A stretch of 64,000 bases of DNA from Salmonella enterica subsp. arizonae (GCF_008692845.1 NZ_VXJW01000003.1:186001-250000), one strand, 5' to 3'; counted from the stretch's first letter, positions 54,006 through 64,000 are shown. Program-made: numbers and translations. The notes: generated from the sequence alone by a model not told the origin.

Positions 54006-54362
54006 ATGATTACCCTCTATGGCATTAAGAATTGCGACACGATCAAAAAAGCGCGCCGTTGGCTGGAGGAGCATGGCATTGATTATCGTTTTCACGATTA
54101 CCGCGTGGATGGAATAGACCTCTCCCTTATTAATACCTTTATTGCCGAACTCGGCTGGCAGCCTTTACTGAATACGCGCGGCACAACATGGCGCAAACTG
54201 GATGAAGCCGCCCGTAGCCGGATTACCGATGCCGCCGCCGCCGCCGTCCTCCTGGTTGCGCAGCCGGCAATGATCAAACGCCCATTGCTCTGCGCGCCGG
54301 GGAAGCCTATGCTGCTTGGTTTCAGTGAATCCCGTTACCAGCAGTTTTTTGATGAGGTGTAG
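54006..54362 (+). CDS. yffB: ArsC/Spx-family thioredoxin-fold protein YffB
   Basis: A 118-residue protein of the arsenate-reductase-like ArsC family with the active-site cysteine near the N-terminus in [16 protein letters not shown]. The Cys is followed by DTIKKA rather than a second cysteine, as in the single-cysteine members. True arsenate reduction has not been shown; a glutathione-dependent thiol reductase role has been suggested. dapE follows after 3 bp, so the two are co-transcribed. Confidence 0.92.
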   Translation: MITLYGIKNCDTIKKARRWLEEHGIDYRFHDYRVDGIDLSLINTFIAELGWQPLLNTRGTTWRKLDEAARSRITDAAAAAVLLVAQPAMIKRPLLCAPGKPMLLGFSESRYQQFFDEV

Positions 54363-54365
54363 CCT

Positions 54366-55493
54366 ATGTCGTGCCCGGTTATTGAGCTGACACAGCAACT
54401 TATTCGTCGTCCCTCCCTGAGTCCGGATGACGCAGGCTGTCAGGCATTAATGATTGAACGCCTGCGTAAAATCGGTTTTACCATTGAGCATATGGATTTT
54501 GGCGACACGCAAAATTTTTGGGCATGGCGTGGGCGTGGCGAAACGCTGGCGTTCGCCGGGCATACTGACGTCGTACCGGCCGGCGATGTCGACCGCTGGA
54601 TCAATCCGCCGTTTGAGCCTACGATTCGCGACGGCATGCTGTTTGGTCGCGGCGCAGCGGATATGAAAGGTTCACTGGCGGCCATGGTGGTCGCTGCCGA
54701 GCGTTTTGTCGCGCAGCATCCTCATCACCGGGGCCGTCTCGCGTTTTTGATTACCTCTGATGAAGAAGCCAGCGCGAAAAATGGCACCGTAAAGGTGGTT
54801 GAAGCGCTGATGGCCCGTAACGAGCGGCTGGATTACTGTCTGGTTGGCGAACCCTCCAGTACTGAAATTGTGGGCGATGTCGTCAAAAACGGGCGTCGCG
54901 GTTCCCTCACCTGTAACCTCACTATTCATGGCGTTCAGGGGCACGTCGCCTATCCGCATCTGGCGGATAACCCTGTTCATCGCGCCGCGCCTTTTCTCAA
55001 TGAACTGGTCGCTATCGAGTGGGATCGGGGCAATGACTTTTTCCCGGCCACCAGTATGCAGGTAGCCAATATCCAGGCTGGCACCGGTAGCAATAATGTC
55101 ATTCCCGGCGAACTGTTCGTGCAGTTTAACTTCCGTTTCAGCACGGAACTGACCGATGAAATGATTAAAGAACGGGTACATGCGCTGCTTGAGAAGCATC
55201 AGCTACGCTATACCGTAGACTGGTGGCTTTCCGGCCAGCCTTTTCTGACCGCACGCGGAAAGCTGGTAGACGCGGTGGTAAACGCCATTGAGCACTATAA
55301 TGAAATTAAACCGCAATTACTGACGACGGGCGGTACGTCCGACGGACGTTTTATCGCCCGTATGGGAGCGCAGGTGGTAGAACTGGGGCCGGTAAACGCC
55401 ACAATTCATAAAATTAATGAATGTGTGAATGCCGCCGATCTCCAGCTACTGGCCCGTATGTATCAACGTATTATGGAACAGCTCGTCGCCTGA
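54366..55493 (+). CDS. dapE: Succinyl-diaminopimelate desuccinylase
   Basis: A 375-residue M20-family zinc enzyme of lysine and peptidoglycan precursor synthesis, which removes succinate from N-succinyl-LL-diaminopimelate. Zinc and catalytic motifs are H66-T-D in [20 protein letters not shown] and SDEEASA. It is coupled to yffB and followed by ypfN. Confidence 0.97.
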
Positions 55494-55520
55494 TGAGCGT
55501 TCCGGTAAGAGGAAATAAGC

Positions 55521-55721
55521 ATGGACTGGCTGGCAAAATATTGGTGGATTCTGGTATTGGTCTTTCTGGTAGGCGTACTGCTGAATGTGATCAAAGATCT
55601 CAAACGCATCGACCATAAGAAATTCCTTGCCAACAAACCTGAGCTGCCCCCGCATCGCGATTTTAACGATAAGTGGGACGATGAAGACGACTGGCCGAAG
55701 AAGGATCAGTCGAAAAAGTAA
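55521..55721 (+). CDS. ypfN: Small membrane protein YpfN (UPF0370)
   Basis: A 66-residue protein with one membrane segment (about 5-25, from [21 protein letters not shown]) and a charged cytoplasmic-type tail ending [11 protein letters not shown]. The family UPF0370 has no assigned function. AGAGGAAA precedes the ATG, and it lies 27 bp after dapE. Confidence 0.93.
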   Translation: MDWLAKYWWILVLVFLVGVLLNVIKDLKRIDHKKFLANKPELPPHRDFNDKWDDEDDWPKKDQSKK

Positions 55722-55747
55722 CCAGAGACCGTGCCGGAAAGTTATCG

Positions 55748-57766
55748 CTATCCGGCATGGTTCTCACCGCCGGGCATGACGTCGCGTAAACGCTGCGTTC
55801 GCCCGGCATCCAGCGCAATCACCGCCTGCGCAGCCTGCGCACGCTGCAACGCCAGCAGCGCCTTACGACCTGAAACGTGTAGCCGGGCGCACAATTCGGC
55901 ATCGCTGGCTTTTTCCTCCAGCCGCCCTCTCAGCGCCGGCAATGGCAATGCGCTGTATTGCAGTAAACGATGCAGGCAACCTAACGATGTCAGTAGCGGA
56001 CGGTGCGCGAACGCAAAACCGACCAGCTCACGCCAGTCTTCATCATCAAGCGCCTGTTCGCGTAACGCTGCCAGCGGTATCGCCTCGCCGTTCCACTGCG
56101 TCAGGATATCCGCATCGCGGCGCAGACGCCGGTGCTCCTGTTGCGCGAGCCGTTTTCCCGCGTCGCTCAGCGGCAATAACGCCATCGCCGTATAGCAACC
56201 GCTGCTCGCCTCCCGATGGTTGCCCATCCGTACCAGCACAAAGCCGCAGCGTTGCCAGAAACGCCACAGCTCCGGCGTATAGCCGAAGCTGACGGAAAGA
56301 TAATCACACTGCGCCGCCTGCACGCACGCGCAGGCAATCAACTGCTGACCGATGCCTTCGCGCTGGCGGGCGGGGTGCACCGCGATACGGCTTACGCGAC
56401 GCCCGACCAGCGTCGCGGCTAAAGGGTCGCTACCGTGCGCCGCCAGCGACTGCGCCACCAGATTTCCACGCGGACGCCGGAAACCGCACCATACAGCCTG
56501 ACTGAGTTCTGCGGATAGCCCTCCCTCTTCGACCAGCCAGAGGGCGCCCGCCACACGGTTATTCGCCGTGGCCTGCAAGAAATGCTGCCCTGGCGCATCC
56601 ATCATTCGGCGCAGATCCAGCGGCGAAGTACGATAGTGCGCCCCCGACAGTAACTGATACACAGCCCTCGGCAACGCGGGCGTCTCCCCCCAGGCCTGTT
56701 GGTAAAACGCCGAGATTGCTATCGCGCCATGTGGCGCCTGCGCAAATGCTTCATCGTCGAATATCAGCGCCTCGCTGACGATATTTTCCAGCGGGCATTC
56801 TGGCGCCCAGCGGACAGGCTGACGAAGCGTGAAGCGGTGAAGCTGCGGAAAACGGGCGCAAAACTTAAGTAAAAAACCGCGTCCGGTGCCTTCGTAGCCC
56901 TGAACGGTGGTAGTCAGTAGCGTGCGGGGAAAGCGCGAAACCAGTTGCAACAGCAGCGGCGCAGGGATTGCCGCCGCCTCGTCAACAACCAGCCAGTCGG
57001 CTCTTGCCTCGCTCGCCAGCAGCGCATCCGGCGCGATAAAACAGAACCGCCCGCCGGCAAACGTTGCCAGGATGTCCGTTGCCGATTTCGCTGGCGCGGT
57101 AACGATAGCCGTACCCGTCATCTGTGAGATGAATTGCCCGGCCAACGCCGATTTGCCGCGCCCGCGGGCGGCAATCACCGTAGCCACGCCGGGCGGCATC
57201 TCAAGTAAACGCGATAAGATAGCCGCCTGATCCGGCTGCGGCTCGCCGGTGGCCGGTCGCCAGCGTTCGCGGGCAGGATAAGATGGCCAGCAAAACGGCA
57301 GGTTCTGTCGCCAAAGCAACGTCTGCGGATCGCGGGAGAGAGTCCGTTTAAGATGCTGTGCGAACTGCGGCGTGGGGATCGGCTGCGCGCAATCGCTCCA
57401 GCGAAGTGAATCGGTATCGGGCCTGCATTCCCACGCCTCATACGGCGGCATCAGCAGAAGCAGCCAGCTTCCGGCCTGCAAGGTCCCGCTCAGGGCCGCA
57501 AACGCAGCGGCGTCAAAGCCCTGCCAGGCATCAAATATCGCATGACGGAATTCGCGCCCCAGCAGCATTTGAAGCGCCTGTGGTGTACAGCGCGGTTCTG
57601 CGGGCGCGTCAGGCGCGACCCACAGCCAGTCGCCGGGCAACGCAGCGCGCATTGCCTCGGCCCGTTCCCGGCACCAGGCCGCGTCGCCGCTAATGACCAG
57701 TAAACGGCGAATGCCTTCCTGTATCATTTGTGACGTTAACGCCTGTAGCGCATCGATATCAGACAT
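55748..57766 (-). CDS. tmcA: tRNA(Met) cytidine acetyltransferase TmcA
   Basis: A 672-residue enzyme that makes N4-acetylcytidine at the wobble base of elongator tRNA-Met. It has an RNA-helicase-like ATPase module with Walker A AARGRGKSALAG and the DEAD-like VVDEAAAIP, followed by a GNAT acetyltransferase region (VSRIAVHPARQREGIGQQL) and a C-terminal tRNA-binding part. It is convergent with ypfN, and ypfJ lies 15 bp upstream on the same strand. Confidence 0.96.
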   Translation of the reverse strand: MSDIDALQALTSQMIQEGIRRLLVISGDAAWCRERAEAMRAALPGDWLWVAPDAPAEPRCTPQALQMLLGREFRHAIFDAWQGFDAAAFAALSGTLQAGSWLLLLMPPYEAWECRPDTDSLRWSDCAQPIPTPQFAQHLKRTLSRDPQTLLWRQNLPFCWPSYPARERWRPATGEPQPDQAAILSRLLEMPPGVATVIAARGRGKSALAGQFISQMTGTAIVTAPAKSATDILATFAGGRFCFIAPDALLASEARADWLVVDEAAAIPAPLLLQLVSRFPRTLLTTTVQGYEGTGRGFLLKFCARFPQLHRFTLRQPVRWAPECPLENIVSEALIFDDEAFAQAPHGAIAISAFYQQAWGETPALPRAVYQLLSGAHYRTSPLDLRRMMDAPGQHFLQATANNRVAGALWLVEEGGLSAELSQAVWCGFRRPRGNLVAQSLAAHGSDPLAATLVGRRVSRIAVHPARQREGIGQQLIACACVQAAQCDYLSVSFGYTPELWRFWQRCGFVLVRMGNHREASSGCYTAMALLPLSDAGKRLAQQEHRRLRRDADILTQWNGEAIPLAALREQALDDEDWRELVGFAFAHRPLLTSLGCLHRLLQYSALPLPALRGRLEEKASDAELCARLHVSGRKALLALQRAQAAQAVIALDAGRTQRLRDVMPGGENHAG

Positions 57767-57781
57767 CCTTGCCCCGATTGA

Positions 57782-58645
57782 TCAAAAGTTTTTGCCAAAC
57801 GTATTACATTGCGCCGGGTCGCCGCTGTCAAATCCGCGCTTAAACCAACTGTAGCGCTGCTCTGAGGTGCCGTGTGTGAAACTGTCCGGCACCACGCGCC
57901 CCTGCCCCTGTTGCTGTAAGCGATCGTCGCCGATAGCCTGTGCGGCATTGAGCGCCTCTTCAAGATCGCCCGCCTCCAGTACGCCTTGCTGCTGCATACT
58001 GTGTCCCCACACGCCGGCAAAGCAATCCGCCTGTAGCTCCATGCGCACCGAAAGGCGATTCACCTCCGTTTGCGACGCGTTTTGCTGCAACTGTCGTACT
58101 TTCGGCTCAATACCTAACAGTTTTTGTACGTGGTGGCCGACTTCGTGGGCGATGACATACCCCTGGGCAAAATCACCGTCCGCGCCCAGCTTATTTTTCA
58201 TGTCATCATAAAAAGAGAGATCGATATATACGGTGCCGTCCGCCGGGCAGTAAAACGGCCCCATCACGGACTGACCCGCACCACAGCCAGTGCGCGTCAT
58301 ACCACGGTACATCACCAGTTTTGGCTGCTGATAGCCGCGCCCCATTTTTTGAAAGAGTTGCCCCCAGGTATCTTCGGTCGTCGCCAGGATCACCGAGGTA
58401 AATTTTGCCGCTTCATCATCATTGGGGCTTATCGAACGCGTCGACTGCTGCTGCGAAACCGGCTGACCGGTCAACAGACTGGTTAAATCCACCCCATAGT
58501 ACCCTGCGACCAACACCACCACCAACAGAATGATGCCGCCTTTCCCGCGCGGAAGACGAAAGCCAGGGCCACCCATCGAGGGGCCGCCTGGCCGATTACG
58601 TCTGTCTTCTACGTTGTTGCTTTCTCGACGCCCTTGCCAGCGCAT
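57782..58645 (-). CDS. ypfJ: Membrane-anchored putative zinc metallopeptidase YpfJ
   Basis: A 287-residue protein with a glycine- and arginine-rich N-terminus, one membrane segment (about 37-52) and a metallopeptidase domain with the zinc motif HEVGH at 167-171 in [13 protein letters not shown] second conserved element, [11 protein letters not shown], supplies the third ligand region. Substrate is unknown. It is upstream of tmcA with a 15-bp gap. Confidence 0.93.
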   Translation of the reverse strand: MRWQGRRESNNVEDRRNRPGGPSMGGPGFRLPRGKGGIILLVVVLVAGYYGVDLTSLLTGQPVSQQQSTRSISPNDDEAAKFTSVILATTEDTWGQLFQKMGRGYQQPKLVMYRGMTRTGCGAGQSVMGPFYCPADGTVYIDLSFYDDMKNKLGADGDFAQGYVIAHEVGHHVQKLLGIEPKVRQLQQNASQTEVNRLSVRMELQADCFAGVWGHSMQQQGVLEAGDLEEALNAAQAIGDDRLQQQGQGRVVPDSFTHGTSEQRYSWFKRGFDSGDPAQCNTFGKNF

Positions 58646-58775
58646 AATTATCTCTCCATCTATTTGTTATACAGATGATCGTAGGCGGTCAGGCGCAGGA
58701 TTACCACAGATAAACGCTATCAGAATGAGGAAAGGATGATACCGGAGAGCGGTTGCCCCCCGGTCAGAAGCGGGA

Positions 58776-59489
58776 TTAATCTAATTTCACGCCCAGGCGA
58801 CGCGCGACGGCTTCATAGGCTTCAATCAGACCGCCCAGACTCTGGCGGAAGCGGTCTTTGTCCATTTTATCCAGCGTCTCTTTATCCCACAGGCGGCTGC
58901 CGTCCGGCGAAAACTCATCGCCCAGCACCACTTCGCCTTTATACAGGCCAAACTCCAGTTTGAAGTCCACCAGGATGAGACCAGCATCATCAAACAGTTT
59001 TTTCAGTACATCATTGGCTTTGTAGGTTAACGCTTTCATACGCGCCAGATTTTCCTGGCTTACCCACCCGAAAGTTTCGCAGTAGGAACTATTCACCATC
59101 GGGTCGTGCAGCGCGTCGTTTTTCAGGAACAGATCAAATATCGGCGGGTTAAGCTCCATGCCTTCTTCCACGCCCAGACGCTTGACCAGCGACCCTGCCG
59201 CACGGTTGCGCACCACACATTCAACCGGCACCATCTCCAGCTTCTTCACCAGACACTCCGTATCAGACAGCAAACGTTCCATCTGGGTTGGGATGCCCGC
59301 CTCGGCCAGTTTGGTCATAATGAAATGGTTAAATTTGTTGTTTACCATGCCCTTGCGATCAAACTTTTCAATGCGCGCGCCATCTCCTGCTGACGTATCA
59401 TTGCGGAATTCGAGCACCAACAGGTCCGGGTTTTCCGTGCTGTATACGGTTTTCGCTTTACCACGATACAACTCAGCTTGCTTTTGCAT
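58776..59489 (-). CDS. purC: SAICAR synthase
   Basis: A 237-residue enzyme of purine synthesis that joins aspartate to CAIR using ATP. The N-terminus [16 protein letters not shown] and motifs such as [12 protein letters not shown] are those of the family. The ATG at 59489 was chosen over one three codons upstream, since AGGAG lies at a suitable distance and the family starts here. PurR control is expected but I did not identify the operator. Confidence 0.97.
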   Translation of the reverse strand: MQKQAELYRGKAKTVYSTENPDLLVLEFRNDTSAGDGARIEKFDRKGMVNNKFNHFIMTKLAEAGIPTQMERLLSDTECLVKKLEMVPVECVVRNRAAGSLVKRLGVEEGMELNPPIFDLFLKNDALHDPMVNSSYCETFGWVSQENLARMKALTYKANDVLKKLFDDAGLILVDFKLEFGLYKGEVVLGDEFSPDGSRLWDKETLDKMDKDRFRQSLGGLIEAYEAVARRLGVKLD

Positions 59490-59544
59490 CTTTAACACTC
59501 CTGGGTGTGAATTAACGATAAATATTCATTTCCTGCTACGCCTG

Positions 59545-59570
59545 CCGGAGGGCGCTGCGCTTATCCGGCC
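59545..59570. repeat. REP element between bamC and purC
   Basis: GCCGGA-GGGCG-CTGCGCTTA-TCCGGC is a standard palindromic unit with the usual G-rich and C-rich arms. Confidence 0.8.
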
Positions 59571-59641
59571 TGTAATTGTGGTGCGAAATAACGGTTAAAT
59601 CGCGTTTTTGTATCGACGCACACGTTTGCGTATCTTATCAG

Positions 59642-59668
59642 AAAAAAGGGCCGGATTGCTCCAGCCCT
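59642..59668 (-). terminator. bamC terminator
   Basis: On the minus strand AGGGCTGG and CCGGCCCT pair over 8 bp (one G-T) and are followed by six T residues, just past the bamC stop. Confidence 0.88.
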
Positions 59669-59674
59669 GTTAAA

Positions 59675-60709
59675 TTACTTGTTGAACGCCGCCTGGAAGA
59701 CGGCAACCAGCGCATCATTCTGGCTTTGCGTCAGGGTATGCCCCTTAGGATCGATAAACTGCAAGCTGCTGCGGTTATCTAAATCACCGACCTGCAATTT
59801 ATAGTCTCCGGAGGGCAGGCCCGGATCGCTTGCGCCCAGCTCCCGCCAGTCGCTGTCAGACAATGGTTTGTACGTTACCGCCATGCTGCCCTGCGAGCGA
59901 GTGCTGTCGGTGACTTTCATGCCCGCTTTTTCCAGCGCGGCCGGCAGACGCTGCCATACCACGTTAAACGGACCGCGAACGACCAGCATGGGTAAACCGG
60001 TATCATCAGCGGCGCTCTGCACATCCATCGTTGCGGCGGAACGGCTCTGCGCGGCATTTGCCGCATCCGTTGCGGTCTTATCCAAACCGGCGGAAATGAC
60101 GTTCATCATTTCAGTGCTGTAGCGCTGCAACGACGCCGCATCGGCGACCGGCTTGCCAGCCTGTTCCAGATTAACCAGTTTTACCGTTACCGCCTGCTGA
60201 TAGCCTTGCGGCTTCACCGAGATTTGATAACGTCCGCGATACTGTTCGTCTTCATCCAGGCGGTTCCAGTTCACCCAATCGGTCATCAGGGTCTGGCTGG
60301 CATCGTCACGTTTTTCAATCGGATAATTTTTCGCCTGAATCACGCTGACGACTTGCGGCCAAAGCGTGCTGCTACGGCCATTTTCCACCAATAGCGTGGC
60401 GGTATCGCCAGAGAACTGGGTGCGCGCGCCGCTCACTAACGCTAACGGCTGCGCCGGCGGACGGATATCCAACGCCTTACCAACCGCGCCGCTCCCCTTC
60501 GTGACCGGAATAACGTAGTCGCCGGTCGTTATCGGCAGAATCATGCCTGCCGGGGCGTGAAGTTCAGCAAGCGGCGCGGCATCCAGATAAGATTCATCGC
60601 CGCTTACCTGGCGCTTATAGCGCGAATCGGAACTACAGGCAGCGAGCAGCAAAACAAGCGAAACACCCGCAACCTTCGCCAGGCGCGACTTTTGTACTGA
60701 GTAAGCCAT
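59675..60709 (-). CDS. bamC: Outer-membrane assembly lipoprotein BamC
   Basis: A 344-residue lipoprotein of the BAM complex, with lipobox LLAAC and C25 as the lipidated residue. The unstructured N-terminal stretch after the cysteine, which contacts BamD, and two helix-grip domains are seen in order. It helps fold beta-barrel proteins. The start at ATG 60709 gives [13 protein letters not shown]; an ATG one codon upstream is also possible. It lies 16 bp after dapA, as in E. coli where the two form an operon. Confidence 0.96.
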   Translation of the reverse strand: MAYSVQKSRLAKVAGVSLVLLLAACSSDSRYKRQVSGDESYLDAAPLAELHAPAGMILPITTGDYVIPVTKGSGAVGKALDIRPPAQPLALVSGARTQFSGDTATLLVENGRSSTLWPQVVSVIQAKNYPIEKRDDASQTLMTDWVNWNRLDEDEQYRGRYQISVKPQGYQQAVTVKLVNLEQAGKPVADAASLQRYSTEMMNVISAGLDKTATDAANAAQSRSAATMDVQSAADDTGLPMLVVRGPFNVVWQRLPAALEKAGMKVTDSTRSQGSMAVTYKPLSDSDWRELGASDPGLPSGDYKLQVGDLDNRSSLQFIDPKGHTLTQSQNDALVAVFQAAFNK

Positions 60710-60725
60710 CAAATCTCCCTAAACT

Positions 60726-61604
60726 TTACAGCAGGCCAGCATGCTGAAGCGCTGCTTTGACGATATCACGGCCATTGTCCGTGATAGGCGTCATTGGCAG
60801 GCGCAGCGTGTCGGTCGCCACAAGACCCAATGCCTTACATGCCCATTTCACCGGGATAGGATTGGGTTCGACAAATAGTTTGTTGTGTAACGGCATCAGA
60901 CGCTGATTGATAACGCGCGCCTCGGTAAATTGCCCTTCCGCCGCCAGTTTGCACATATCAGCCATATCGCGCGCCGCTACGTTAGCCGTAACGGAAATCA
61001 CGCCATGCCCCCCCAATTGCATAAAGTCCAGCGCAGACGCATCATCGCCGCTAAGCAGAATAAAATCGTCTGAAACCAGCTCTTTGATCTGGTGAACGCG
61101 GGTTAAGTTCCCTGTCGCCTCTTTGATAGCGATAATATTTTTTATTTCCGCCAGACGACCCACGGTTTCCGGCAGCATATCGCAGCCGGTACGGGACGGC
61201 ACATTATACAAAATTTGCGGCAAGTCAGTGTGTTCCGCGATGGCTTTGAAATGCTGGAACAAACCTTCCTGCGTGGGGCGATTGTAGTACGGCGTCACCG
61301 TCAGGCAACCAACAACGCCACTGTCGTTAAAGCGCTGCGTCAGGCTAATCGCTTCCGCGGTCGCGTTTGCGCCCGTGCCGGCGATAACCGGAATACGTCC
61401 GTCAGCCAGTTCCAGCGTCATCATCACGACATCGCCATGTTCATCATGGCTTAGCGTGGCGGACTCGCCGGTGGTGCCAACCGAAACAATCGCCGAGGTA
61501 CCGTTGGCGACATGATAATCAATGAGTTTTTTCAGGCAAGACCTACTGACATTACCTTTCTCATCCATCGGCGTAACAAGCGCGACAATACTTCCCGTGA
61601 ACAT
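60726..61604 (-). CDS. dapA: 4-hydroxy-tetrahydrodipicolinate synthase
   Basis: A 292-residue TIM-barrel lyase that condenses pyruvate with aspartate semialdehyde, the first step of diaminopimelate synthesis. The Schiff-base lysine is K161 (IAIKEATGN). The catalytic triad T44, Y107 and Y133, and R138, are in place. The ATG at 61604 ([13 protein letters not shown]) was chosen over one six codons upstream because it is the family start. DapE, elsewhere in the window, acts later in the same pathway. Confidence 0.97.
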   Translation of the reverse strand: MFTGSIVALVTPMDEKGNVSRSCLKKLIDYHVANGTSAIVSVGTTGESATLSHDEHGDVVMMTLELADGRIPVIAGTGANATAEAISLTQRFNDSGVVGCLTVTPYYNRPTQEGLFQHFKAIAEHTDLPQILYNVPSRTGCDMLPETVGRLAEIKNIIAIKEATGNLTRVHQIKELVSDDFILLSGDDASALDFMQLGGHGVISVTANVAARDMADMCKLAAEGQFTEARVINQRLMPLHNKLFVEPNPIPVKWACKALGLVATDTLRLPMTPITDNGRDIVKAALQHAGLL

Positions 61605-61749
61605 GGGCCATCCTCTGTGCAAACAAGTGCTTCAATGGTACGTTTGGTATGGCAATAAAAGCAAGCGACCAGAGCCGTTCTGATTGTTGTATGCAGGTTT
61701 TTTTTATGCTTTCCTTAAGATTACTTCACCGCGCAAAGGAATAACTGGT
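61605..61749. promoter_or_regulatory. Divergent dapA/gcvR control region
   Basis: A 145-bp gap with promoters for both genes. AAAGGAA at about 61737-61742 is the likely gcvR ribosome site. No operator was recognised. Confidence 0.4.
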
Positions 61750-62322
61750 TTGACACCGTCATCACAACACTATCTGGTTATCACTGCTCTGGGCGCCGAC
61801 AGGCCCGGCATTGTGAATACCATTACTCGCCATGTCAGTAGTTGCGGCTGTAATATCGAAGACAGTCGACTGGCGATGCTGGGCGATGAATTCACGTTTA
61901 TTATGCTGTTGTCCGGCACGTGGAATGCGATTACCCTGATTGAATCGACATTGCCGTTGAAAGGCGCAGAGCTGGATCTGCTGATTGTGATGAAACGGAC
62001 ATCCGACCGCCCCCGCCCGGCAATGCCCGCGACGGTATGGGTTCAGGTTGAGGTCGCCGACTCCCCGCATTTAATTGAGCGATTCACCGCGCTGTTTGAT
62101 AGTCATGAAATGAATATTGCGGAGCTGGTCTCCCGCACACAGCCGGCTGAAGGCGATAAAGCCGCGCAATTATTTATTCAAATCACCGCACATAGTCCGG
62201 CGTCGCAAAATTCCGCAAATATTGAGCAAGCCTTTAAAGCACTATGTACAGAACTCAATGCGCAAGGCAGTATAAACGTCGTCAATTACTCACAACATGA
62301 TGAACAGGATGGAGTTAAGTAA
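61750..62322 (+). CDS. gcvR: Glycine cleavage system regulator GcvR
   Basis: A 190-residue protein with two ACT domains (about 5-85 and 90-175). It binds GcvA and blocks activation of the gcv operon when glycine is low. I set the start at TTG 61750, giving M/LTPSSQHYLVITALG, the family N-terminus, with AAGGAA upstream; a longer ATG frame reaches into the promoter. The stop overlaps the bcp start by one base (TAATG), so the pair is translationally coupled. Confidence 0.92.
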   Translation: MTPSSQHYLVITALGADRPGIVNTITRHVSSCGCNIEDSRLAMLGDEFTFIMLLSGTWNAITLIESTLPLKGAELDLLIVMKRTSDRPRPAMPATVWVQVEVADSPHLIERFTALFDSHEMNIAELVSRTQPAEGDKAAQLFIQITAHSPASQNSANIEQAFKALCTELNAQGSINVVNYSQHDEQDGVK

Positions 62323-62792
62323 TGAATCCACTGAAAGCCGGTGATATCGCACCGAAATTTAGCTTGCCGGATCAAGACGGAGAACAAGTAAATTTGACCG
62401 ACTTCCAGGGACAGCGCGTTCTGGTTTACTTTTACCCAAAAGCCATGACACCCGGCTGTACCGTGCAGGCCTGCGGCTTACGCGATAACATGGACGAGCT
62501 CAAAAAAGCAGGCGTGGACGTGCTGGGTATCAGCACCGATAAACCTGAAAAACTCTCCCGTTTCGCTGAAAAAGAGCTGCTGAATTTTACCCTTTTGTCC
62601 GATGAAAACCATCAGGTGTGTGAACAGTTCGGCGTCTGGGGCGAAAAATCATTTATGGGCAAAACGTATGACGGCATTCACCGCATCAGCTTTTTGATTG
62701 ATGCTGACGGTAAAATTGAACACGTTTTTAATGACTTTAAAACCAGCAATCACCATGATGTGGTGCTGAACTGGCTAAAAGAAAACGCGTAA
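62322..62792 (+). CDS. bcp: Thiol peroxidase Bcp (peroxiredoxin Q)
   Basis: A 156-residue peroxiredoxin that reduces hydrogen peroxide and organic peroxides using thioredoxin. The peroxidatic cysteine is C46 in MTPGCTVQAC, with C51 as the resolving residue as in E. coli. It overlaps the gcvR stop by one base. A perfect hairpin follows at 62794-62829. Confidence 0.97.
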   Translation: MNPLKAGDIAPKFSLPDQDGEQVNLTDFQGQRVLVYFYPKAMTPGCTVQACGLRDNMDELKKAGVDVLGISTDKPEKLSRFAEKELLNFTLLSDENHQVCEQFGVWGEKSFMGKTYDGIHRISFLIDADGKIEHVFNDFKTSNHHDVVLNWLKENA

Positions 62793-62793
62793 C

Positions 62794-62829
62794 ACCTCTC
62801 AGGCCGCGTATCAGCGCGACCTGAGAGGT
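62794..62829. terminator. Bidirectional hairpin between bcp and glycerate kinase
   Basis: ACCTCTCAGG and CCTGAGAGGT form a perfect 10-bp stem with an inner CGCG/CGCG stem, between converging gene ends. There is no clear T-tract. Confidence 0.65.
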
Positions 62830-62836
62830 GAAGGCG

Positions 62837-63976
62837 TCAGGCTTGCCGCGCCAGACGCCATATCGCCGCCACATTGCGCGCCGACAGACTCAGGTTATAT
62901 TCTGCCTCGTATAACGCTTCCGGCAGCGTAACGATGTGCGACAAAATCGATAGCGCCGCATCGATACCCTGTTGATACACAACATGATGATCGTGTTGTA
63001 GCCCGCCGGCGAGCGCGATAACCGGTTTATTGTACCGCTTCGCTACTCTGGCGACGCCAATCGGCGTCTTGCCGCAAATACTTTGGCTGTCCAGACGCCC
63101 TTCCCCGGTAATCACCAGATCGGCGTCTTCAACCGCTTGCTCAAGCTGTAACGTTTCTACGACAATCTCTACGCCGGCGCGTAATTCCGCATTGAGCAAC
63201 CCTAAAAGCGCAGCGCCCATCCCGCCTGCCGCGCCCGCGCCGGGAGCGTTAACTACTTCACGTCCCGTAGCCAAATAAATATGCCTACCCCAGTTTTCCA
63301 GCGCCGCGTCCAGCGTGTCCACCATTTCCGCTGTCGCCCCTTTTTGTGGGCCAAAGACGGCCGATGCGCCCTGGGGACCACACAGCGGATTGTTGACATC
63401 GCACGCCACAGTTATCGATACCTGGCGCAGCAATGGGTGACAGCCGGACAGATCGATAGAGGCCAGCGCCGCCAGCGCCTCGCCGCCAGGGGGAAGCGAG
63501 CGCCCCTGTTTATCGCGCAATATAACGCCAAGCGCCTGCATCATCCCCGCGCCGCCGTCATTCGTCGCGCTGCCGCCAATCCCCAGAATAATACGCTTTA
63601 CGCCCCGCTCCAGCGCCGCGACGATTAACTCGCCGGTGCCATAGCTGGTGGTATTAAGCGGGTTGCGCAATTCAGGGGAAACGTGATGCAGTCCGGATGC
63701 CGCCGCCATTTCAATCACCGCGGTATCGCTATCGCCCAGCATCCCCCAACGCGCGGTCACCGGTTGCCCAAGCGGACCTCGTACTTGTTGGTCAACATAA
63801 CGTCCGCCGCTGGCTTCCACCATCGACTGCACGGTTCCTTCCCCGCCATCCGCCATGGGCACTTTAACGTAGTCGGCGTCAGGATAAATTTCACGAAACC
63901 CTTTTTCTATCGCTCCGGCGACGGCCATTGCGGACAAACTTTCTTTAAATGAATCAGGCGCAATAACAATTTTCAT
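62837..63976 (-). CDS. Glycerate kinase (GarK/GlxK family)
   Basis: A 379-residue glycerate kinase of the GK-I family that phosphorylates D-glycerate. Visible motifs are MKIVIAPDSFKESLSA, GGEGTVQSM, GIGGSATNDGGAGMMQALG and ITGEGRLDSQS, all typical. GarK and GlxK are close and I cannot separate them by eye, so no symbol is given. In E. coli K-12 the hyf hydrogenase operon follows bcp, so this neighbour differs. The gene is complete, with 24 bp left before the window end. Confidence 0.92.
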   Translation of the reverse strand: MKIVIAPDSFKESLSAMAVAGAIEKGFREIYPDADYVKVPMADGGEGTVQSMVEASGGRYVDQQVRGPLGQPVTARWGMLGDSDTAVIEMAAASGLHHVSPELRNPLNTTSYGTGELIVAALERGVKRIILGIGGSATNDGGAGMMQALGVILRDKQGRSLPPGGEALAALASIDLSGCHPLLRQVSITVACDVNNPLCGPQGASAVFGPQKGATAEMVDTLDAALENWGRHIYLATGREVVNAPGAGAAGGMGAALLGLLNAELRAGVEIVVETLQLEQAVEDADLVITGEGRLDSQSICGKTPIGVARVAKRYNKPVIALAGGLQHDHHVVYQQGIDAALSILSHIVTLPEALYEAEYNLSLSARNVAAIWRLARQA

Positions 63977-64000
63977 AGGGATTATCCTGCAAAACCAAAG

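Overview
The window is a chromosomal segment of an enteric bacterium, almost certainly Salmonella or a very close relative. Most genes match the Escherichia/Salmonella core in order and sequence. The Salmonella signature is the pdxK | ptsJ-yfeJ arrangement beside cysM, together with a complete 17-gene eut operon. I cannot name the species or subspecies from sequence alone. No rRNA, tRNA, prophage, insertion sequence or CRISPR array was seen.

Layout. 1-2.2 kb: the start of pdxK, divergent from the vitamin-B6 regulator ptsJ, followed by yfeJ, a glutamine amidotransferase gene broken by a one-base frameshift. 2.4-7.2 kb: the sulfate/thiosulfate uptake operon cysPTWAM (minus strand). 7.3-8.1 kb: ucpA. 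8.2-14.6 kb: an N-acetylmuramic acid (MurNAc) locus. The repressor murR is divergent from a plus-strand run of an outer-membrane porin, a DUF2057 periplasmic protein, murQ, murP and yfeW. Two inverted repeats of the form GGAAT-N5-ATTCC lie in the control region. 14.7-19.2 kb: yfeX, yfeY, yfeZ, ypeA, amiA and hemF. 19.3-34.0 kb: eutSPQTDMNEJGHABCLKR (minus strand), encoding the ethanolamine-utilisation microcompartment, its enzymes, cofactor supply, reactivase, transporter and regulator.

34.3-37.3 kb: a small accessory block between eutS and maeB. It holds an anaerobic sulfatase-maturating radical-SAM enzyme and, convergent to it, an exported serine-type sulfatase. 37.7-45.4 kb: maeB, talA, tktB, a small zinc-ribbon-like ORF, ypfG and nudK. 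45.5-45.9 kb: a decayed, internally deleted second copy of a yfeW-like gene. 46.3-54 kb: aegA, narQ, acrD and the 19-codon ypfM. 54-64 kb: yffB, dapE, ypfN, tmcA, ypfJ, purC, bamC, dapA, gcvR, bcp and a glycerate kinase.

How genes work together. In the eut cluster, EutBC splits ethanolamine to acetaldehyde and ammonia. EutE and EutD carry acetaldehyde to acetyl-CoA and acetyl phosphate, and EutG reduces some of it to ethanol. EutS/M/N/L/K form the shell. EutT, EutA, EutQ, EutP, EutJ and EutH supply cofactor, reactivation, assembly functions and transport, and EutR activates the operon. In the mur locus, MurP imports and phosphorylates MurNAc and MurQ removes its lactyl ether; the upstream porin and DUF2057 protein may extend this pathway to the outer membrane (inference). 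In the accessory block the maturase would convert the sulfatase active-site serine to formylglycine.

I did not find a clearly undescribed large system. The least explained parts are the porin/DUF2057 pair in the mur operon and the convergent sulfatase/maturase pair beside eut.
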